Shown piece by piece: positions 60,322 through 64,000 of a stretch of 64,000 bases of DNA. The stretch's first letter is position 1. Every line of letters begins with the position of its first letter. The position numbers were made by a program, and so were the translations under genes. The notes under the pieces were generated by a model. The model worked only from the letters and a program-made list of their open reading frames with translations, was not told where the DNA came from and ran no database searches. This DNA is from Mycolicibacter virginiensis (GTDB lineage: Bacteria; Actinomycetota; Actinomycetes; Mycobacteriales; Mycobacteriaceae), in the NCBI RefSeq assembly GCF_022374935.2, contig NZ_CP092430.2, positions 1,364,001 to 1,428,000 on the forward strand, read 5' to 3'.

Positions 60322-60828
60322 TCACTGTGGGGTGTGCCCTCCGCCCGCCAGCTCCCGCAGCTCGGAAACCGCCTGCGTCGCCGTCGGCGCACTCTCCGGA
60401 TCGATCAGTGACTGAATCATCATGCCCAGCACCACGGCCAGCGCCACCGATCCGCCCAGCTCGGCACGCGCACGTTGCTGGCCCTCGGCAAGGCGCGCGC
60501 GCAGTTCGTCGTTGCGTTGGGCTTGCACGATCGCTTCCAGATGCGAGGTCCACAGCGCCTTGTCGGTGGTGAAGGACTCCAGCACCGCCTGCCATCGCTC
60601 CACGGCCGTGGCTGCCGGTTGCCCGTCGGGGGACATCCGGGCGTCGAGTTCGTCGAGTTCTTCGAAGAGGGCCTGCACCAGCAGGCGTTCGCGGCTGCCG
60701 AAGTGATAACCGATGGCGGCGTGGCTGACGCCGGCCGCCGCGGCGATGTCACGCACCGTCGTATTCGCCCAGCCCCGTTCGACGAGGCAGCTCTTGGCGC
60801 CTTCCAGCAGATCCTCACGATTGCCCAT
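60322..60828 (-). CDS. TetR-family transcriptional regulator
   Basis: A 168-residue regulator. The helix-turn-helix spans about residues 4-46 (VERGWANTTVRDIAAAAGVSHAAIGYHFGSRERLL), followed by a helical ligand domain including LDELDARMSPDGQ. It is divergent from the HsaA-like monooxygenase gene across 136 bases that contain a 32-base palindrome, so it is probably its repressor. The ligand may be the monooxygenase substrate or product, which is inference. The length is slightly short for TetR proteins, but the DNA-binding part is complete. Confidence 0.85.
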   Translation of the reverse strand: MGNREDLLEGAKSCLVERGWANTTVRDIAAAAGVSHAAIGYHFGSRERLLVQALFEELDELDARMSPDGQPAATAVERWQAVLESFTTDKALWTSHLEAIVQAQRNDELRARLAEGQQRARAELGGSVALAVVLGMMIQSLIDPESAPTATQAVSELRELAGGGHTPQ

Positions 60829-60861
60829 AAGGCCAGGTTAGCCAGGCGAGAACTCATTGCA

Positions 60862-60893
60862 CAAATGGATTGACCATATGGATTGACCATTTG
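60862..60893. promoter_or_regulatory. 32-bp palindromic operator between divergent TetR and monooxygenase genes
   Basis: Outer arms CAAATGG (60862-60868) and CCATTTG (60887-60893) and the centre CCATATGG (60874-60881) share one axis. The sequence also contains the direct repeat GGATTGACCAT (60867-60877 and 60880-60890), 13 bases apart. The dyad lies 34 bases from the TetR start and 72 from the monooxygenase start, an ideal place for a TetR dimer pair. Confidence 0.6.
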
Positions 60894-60964
60894 GACAAAT
60901 CGGGAGTACGGTACTGGCACCAACGGATCCCGCCGGGGGTTCCGCAAGATCAGGAGGTACCGGT

Positions 60965-62137
60965 ATGGCGCATGAAGTTGTCGAGCGCGTCGAGCAGATC
61001 GCCGCCAAGCTGGCCGGTACTGCCGAGGACAGCGAACGGCTCGGCAAGCTGTCCGAGGAGTCGGTGGCCCTGATTCGCCAGGCCGGCGTGATGAGGATGC
61101 TGCAGCCGACAGATTTCGGTGGTTATGCCGCGCACCCGCGCGACTTCGCCGAGGCGGTCATGGCGGTGGCGAAGCACTGCGGCTCTACCGGCTGGGTGTG
61201 CGGCGTCGGGGGAGTGCACCCGTGGGAGATGGCGCTGATGGACCGCCGACTGCAAGCCGAAATCTGGGCCGAGGATCCCGATACGTGGATCGCGTCCCCC
61301 TATGCCGCACAAGGCGTCGCGACCCCGGTCGAGGGCGGCTACCGATTGACTGGGCGGTGGAACTTCTCCTCGGGCACCGACCACTGCAGCTGGATCTTCC
61401 TCGGGGCACGCGTCGGTGGCGTCGACGGACCCCCGAAGGTGCTGCATGTCGTGCTGCCGCGGGCTGACTACACCATTGTCGAGGACTCCTGGGATGTCAT
61501 CGGCCTGTCGGGCACTGGCAGCAAAGACATCATCGTCGACGGCGCCTTCATTCCGGGCTACCGCACCATCGACTTCGAGCACGTCGCCTCCGGTGCCAGC
61601 GCCGCCGAAGCGGCCGGCCGGACCGAGACGGTCTACAAACTGCCGTTCTGGACGATGTTCCCGCTGGGCATCACCGCCGCGCTCATCGGGATCACCGAGG
61701 GCGCGCTGGCAGCGCATTTGGACTATCAGCGCGACCGGGTGGCCGCCACCGGCACCAAGATCAAGGACGACCCGTACGTGCTCTACGCGATCTCCGAAGC
61801 CGCTGCGGAGATCGCCGCCTCACGGGTGCAACTCCTGGACGGGATCAGTAGGATGTACGACCTCGCCGACGCCGGTAAGGAGATCAGCTTCGAAGATCGG
61901 TCGCTGGTGCGGCGCAACCAGATTCGCTGTGCCTGGCGGGCAGTTGCCGCCGCCGACGCGATCTTCGCCCGATCCGGGGGCAACGCCGCGCGCCGGAACA
62001 ACCCGCTACAACGGTTCTGGCGCGACGCCCATGTCGGACTGGGGCACGCCATCCAGAACCCGGGGACGATCTATCACTCCAGTGCGCTGACGGTCATGGG
62101 GGTGGAGCCGTCGCCCGCGTTGCGGGCGATGATCTGA
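60965..62137 (+). CDS. Flavin-dependent monooxygenase, HsaA/acyl-CoA-dehydrogenase fold
   Basis: A 390-residue protein with the acyl-CoA dehydrogenase fold, most like the oxygenase components HsaA or HpaB-C2 type that hydroxylate phenols using reduced flavin. Typical segments are VMRMLQPTDFGGYAAHPRDF, HCGSTGWVCGVGGVHPWE, RLTGRWNFSSGTDHC and GTGSKDIIVDGAFIP. No flavin reductase gene (HsaB type) is beside it, so the partner must be elsewhere. The start ATG 60965 follows the strong site aggaggt (60952-60958). Divergent TetR control is likely. The real substrate is unknown; a steroid or aromatic compound is a guess from the family. Confidence 0.83.
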   Translation: MAHEVVERVEQIAAKLAGTAEDSERLGKLSEESVALIRQAGVMRMLQPTDFGGYAAHPRDFAEAVMAVAKHCGSTGWVCGVGGVHPWEMALMDRRLQAEIWAEDPDTWIASPYAAQGVATPVEGGYRLTGRWNFSSGTDHCSWIFLGARVGGVDGPPKVLHVVLPRADYTIVEDSWDVIGLSGTGSKDIIVDGAFIPGYRTIDFEHVASGASAAEAAGRTETVYKLPFWTMFPLGITAALIGITEGALAAHLDYQRDRVAATGTKIKDDPYVLYAISEAAAEIAASRVQLLDGISRMYDLADAGKEISFEDRSLVRRNQIRCAWRAVAAADAIFARSGGNAARRNNPLQRFWRDAHVGLGHAIQNPGTIYHSSALTVMGVEPSPALRAMI

Positions 62138-62688
62138 GGCCCGCCCCGCGATCGCTGCCCCGATGCCACGGCGCCAGCTAACTTGCCCAAGGCCGGTGGC
62201 TGGTGCGCGGCGGAAGCGGGGCACCGTGATTCACCTGAGTGTTTCCTGTGGGCGGCGCCCCGGCGGACATGGAAAACGGGACCTTTCCGTTCTCAGCACT
62301 TACTTGGATCGTGTGACGTTTTAAGTGTATAAGGCCAGCTAGATTGGCCTTGATGCGAGCTCTCGGATCGCGGACGGTTTGAGGGCTGCTCGGGCCGCGA
62401 CCACAGGGTTTGGTTTACTTGCGGGTAGCTTTCAACGAATTGACGTGCGTCAAAATTATTAGCCGCACAGGAACTAGAAAGCCGTCTACCTGTGTATATA
62501 GGCGTGACACGCGATTGCCGGCACTCGGTTTCTCTGATCTAAATCAGGAAATTTTTACTTTTTGCTGGACATCGCAAGTTTATGCGGAGTAGCTTTCGCC
62601 TTGTTCATGTCGGCAGTTGCCAGGCAGGGCGACCGTCGAGATGTGTCGGGCTTACGCGATATGCGGAGCACAACATAAGGAGACGGTC
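62138..62688 (+). other. 551-base intergenic region with AT-rich promoter of the porin-like gene
   Basis: No coding region is supported. The first 120 bases are GC-rich. From about 62300 the base content drops, with tracts such as AAATTTTTACTTTTTGCTGG around 62548-62570. GAGTAGCTTTCGCCTTG (62587-62603) matches 58549-58565 exactly, and GCTGGACATCGCAA just upstream resembles GCTTGGACATCCGGCAA at 58501. A weaker form, GGGTAGCTTTCAACG, lies near 62423. This probably holds the promoter and a long leader for the gene at 62689. Confidence 0.5.
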
Positions 62689-63840
62689 GTGCAGCAAACT
62701 CTTCGCCCCTACGTCACCGCCGGCATCGTGATGGTCGGGAGCGGCTTGGTCGCGGTCACCCCGGTGGCCACCCCGGTGGCCGAAGTCTCCGTCGTCCGGG
62801 ATGTGGCGCTGACCGCCGACGGCGGCATCGTAGGCAGCCTGATCGGGACCTGGCAGGACGTCTGGAACGAAACCTCGGACAACGTGTCCCGGCTACTGCA
62901 GAACTACTACCTGGCGCCGAATGTCGGCTTCCAGCAGTTCCTGGCCAACCAGGGCGACTTCTGGCAGCAGGTGTTCGACGACCCGACAAACCTCAACAGC
63001 GTCATGGCGCAGATGCAAGACAACCTGGAGAAGGTACTGACCGGCTACTCGCTGGGGGGCGCGTCCGCCGAAACCATTGCGACCGTGCATAACCACATGC
63101 TCAGCACTGGAGACGGCGTAACCGACTTACTTGGCCATATCGGGTTGGTGCAGCTGCTGCCGCAGTTCCTGCCGGCCGGTATCGACCCCGCGATGGTGAC
63201 ACCGATCGTCAACTTCCTGTCGTCGCCGCTGAGCGGGATGATCATGGGCATGATCGGCCCGGGCATCAGCCCGTGGGTGGCGCTGCTCAACAGCATCGAA
63301 GCGAACGACAGCTTCACCGACACCCTGGCCAACATGTCCGGAGCGTTCTTCAACGGCGCGACACTGAGTCTGGATTCATTGCTGCCGCTGATCAACCACG
63401 CTGGATTCTTCCCGCCGGGGCTGAGCATGGAACACCTCGACATCGCGTTCGGCGGGTTGTTCACCCCGGGCTCGGTGGCCGTCGGACCCTACGAAGTGCT
63501 GGGTACCGGCGGGCAGGTCGTCGATTCGGTTCCCGCAGTGGGCGGCTCGATCTTCAACAGCATCGGCCTCGACCTGGGCGGCGTGCCCCTGCTCGGCAGC
63601 CTGAGCATCGCCAGCCAGGCGATCGGTCCGATCGGGGCCTGGCTGGCCTGGGACCAGACCATCGGTGCGTTGCTCGGCTCAGGTTGGGACGGCAAGGGAC
63701 CCGTCGTGGTCACTCCGCCCGGTGCCGGGATCGACCTGCCCGATATTCCGGACGTCCCAGCCCCCGACATCAGCGACACCGACCCGGGGTCGAGCCTGTC
63801 CACCGACTGGCTGGGCGACTTCTTCGGACTCTTCAGCTGA
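62689..63840 (+). CDS. Exported GjpA-like outer-membrane porin family protein
   Basis: A 383-residue exported protein. The leader QQTLRPYVTAGIVMVGSGLVAVTPVA, split here by a short signal region, is typical of the mycobacterial family annotated as GjpA-like porins, named after a Gordonia protein. The mature part is rich in G, L and S, with few charges (FLSSPLSGMIMGMIGPGISP, GSLSIASQAIGPIGAWLAW), and ends in an acidic proline-rich tail (PDIPDVPAPDISDTDP). Pore activity is not demonstrated for most members. The start is GTG 62689 after ataaggagac; an ATG 24 codons upstream is possible. The final gene in the window follows at 73 bases and may be in the same transcript. Confidence 0.6.
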   Translation: MQQTLRPYVTAGIVMVGSGLVAVTPVATPVAEVSVVRDVALTADGGIVGSLIGTWQDVWNETSDNVSRLLQNYYLAPNVGFQQFLANQGDFWQQVFDDPTNLNSVMAQMQDNLEKVLTGYSLGGASAETIATVHNHMLSTGDGVTDLLGHIGLVQLLPQFLPAGIDPAMVTPIVNFLSSPLSGMIMGMIGPGISPWVALLNSIEANDSFTDTLANMSGAFFNGATLSLDSLLPLINHAGFFPPGLSMEHLDIAFGGLFTPGSVAVGPYEVLGTGGQVVDSVPAVGGSIFNSIGLDLGGVPLLGSLSIASQAIGPIGAWLAWDQTIGALLGSGWDGKGPVVVTPPGAGIDLPDIPDVPAPDISDTDPGSSLSTDWLGDFFGLFS

Positions 63841-63913
63841 TTCGACGCCGTGACTCGATCCCAGACCCCAACTACTCGATAGCACTGCTTTCACACAGGA
63901 GAGGTGTTCGCAC

Positions 63914-64000
63914 ATGACTCAGCACAGCAGCAGCCGAAGTGGCCGTCACGGTAAGCGGGTGATCGGTGCCGGCAGCGCGGTGGGTGCGTTCCTGGCATTC
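63914..64000 (+). CDS. Exported protein with PGRS-type leader, 5' part only
   Basis: The first 29 residues of a gene cut by the window end. TQHSSSRSGRHGKRVIGAGS followed by AVGAFLAF has the same pattern as the leader of the PGRS protein at 43620-47699 (SARRRLAGAGAAVGTFLA): polar, then basic, then GAG-AVG-FLA. It is therefore probably a second non-PE PGRS-type or related surface protein. The start ATG 63914 follows the good site caggagaggtg. What the rest encodes cannot be seen. Confidence 0.6.
   Translation, partial: MTQHSSSRSGRHGKRVIGAGSAVGAFLAF

Overview
The window is high-GC actinobacterial DNA from a mycobacterium. Gene content and order, recalled from M. tuberculosis H37Rv rather than searched, follow the Rv1222 to Rv1275 stretch: rseA, htrA, tatB, mrp, the Rv1230c-Rv1234 block, lpqY-sugABC, corA, mdh, lpqZ, kgd, lprE, deaD, cyp130, udgB, a HIT protein, an Rv1264-type cyclase, the Rv1272c/Rv1273c ABC pair, lprB and lprC. 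It is not M. tuberculosis itself: several Mtb genes are missing (lpqX, toxin-antitoxin pairs, amiB2, pknH) and others sit in their place. The PGRS gene without a PE domain and the GjpA-like gene suggest a nontuberculous species, perhaps of the M. terrae group; that is a weak inference.

Layout. 1-6.8 kb: envelope stress and housekeeping (end of rseA, htrA, tatB, mrp, a lytic transglycosylase, a DUF1003 protein and an MgtE-like regulatory protein). 6.8-14.1 kb: a CitE-like lyase, two small membrane proteins, the trehalose importer LpqY-SugABC and a SUFU-domain protein. 14.1-26.6 kb: corA, then central carbon genes (mdh, a short malic enzyme, kgd) mixed with a cyclase/ATPase/LuxR regulator, lpqZ and an SDR. 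26.7-33.3 kb: membrane proteins, an MFS exporter, lprE, deaD and an acyltransferase. 33.3-34.8 kb: an IS110-type element between the arms of a chromosomal palindrome. 34.8-43.6 kb: a TetR/CYP130 pair, an FAD oxidase, a probable nucleobase-deaminase locus with a LysR regulator, a MarR regulator, udgB and a luciferase-like oxidoreductase. 43.6-57.3 kb: a 1359-residue PGRS protein ending in a pepsin-like domain, small redox and HIT proteins, a MalY-type lyase, a pH-type cyclase, an Acg-like nitroreductase, a heterodimeric ABC transporter and two lipoproteins. 57.3-64 kb: an accessory-looking region with three related MarR genes, their candidate operators, a TetR gene divergent from an HsaA-like flavin monooxygenase, a GjpA-like exported protein and the start of a second gene with the PGRS-type leader.

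Four-base start/stop overlaps (lpqY-sugA, sugA-sugB, mgtE-like-DUF1003, deaD-acyltransferase, cyp130-tetR, the ABC pair, lprB-lprC) mark translationally coupled units and fix several starts. The less ordinary features are non-coding. One palindrome family occurs at three convergent gene ends, one copy split by the IS110 element. Two gene ends carry tandem 52- or 53-bp hairpin duplications that run back into the stop codon. The MarR region has a repeated TTGAAY-N6-GTTCRW operator and a 17-bp leader motif shared with the porin-like gene.
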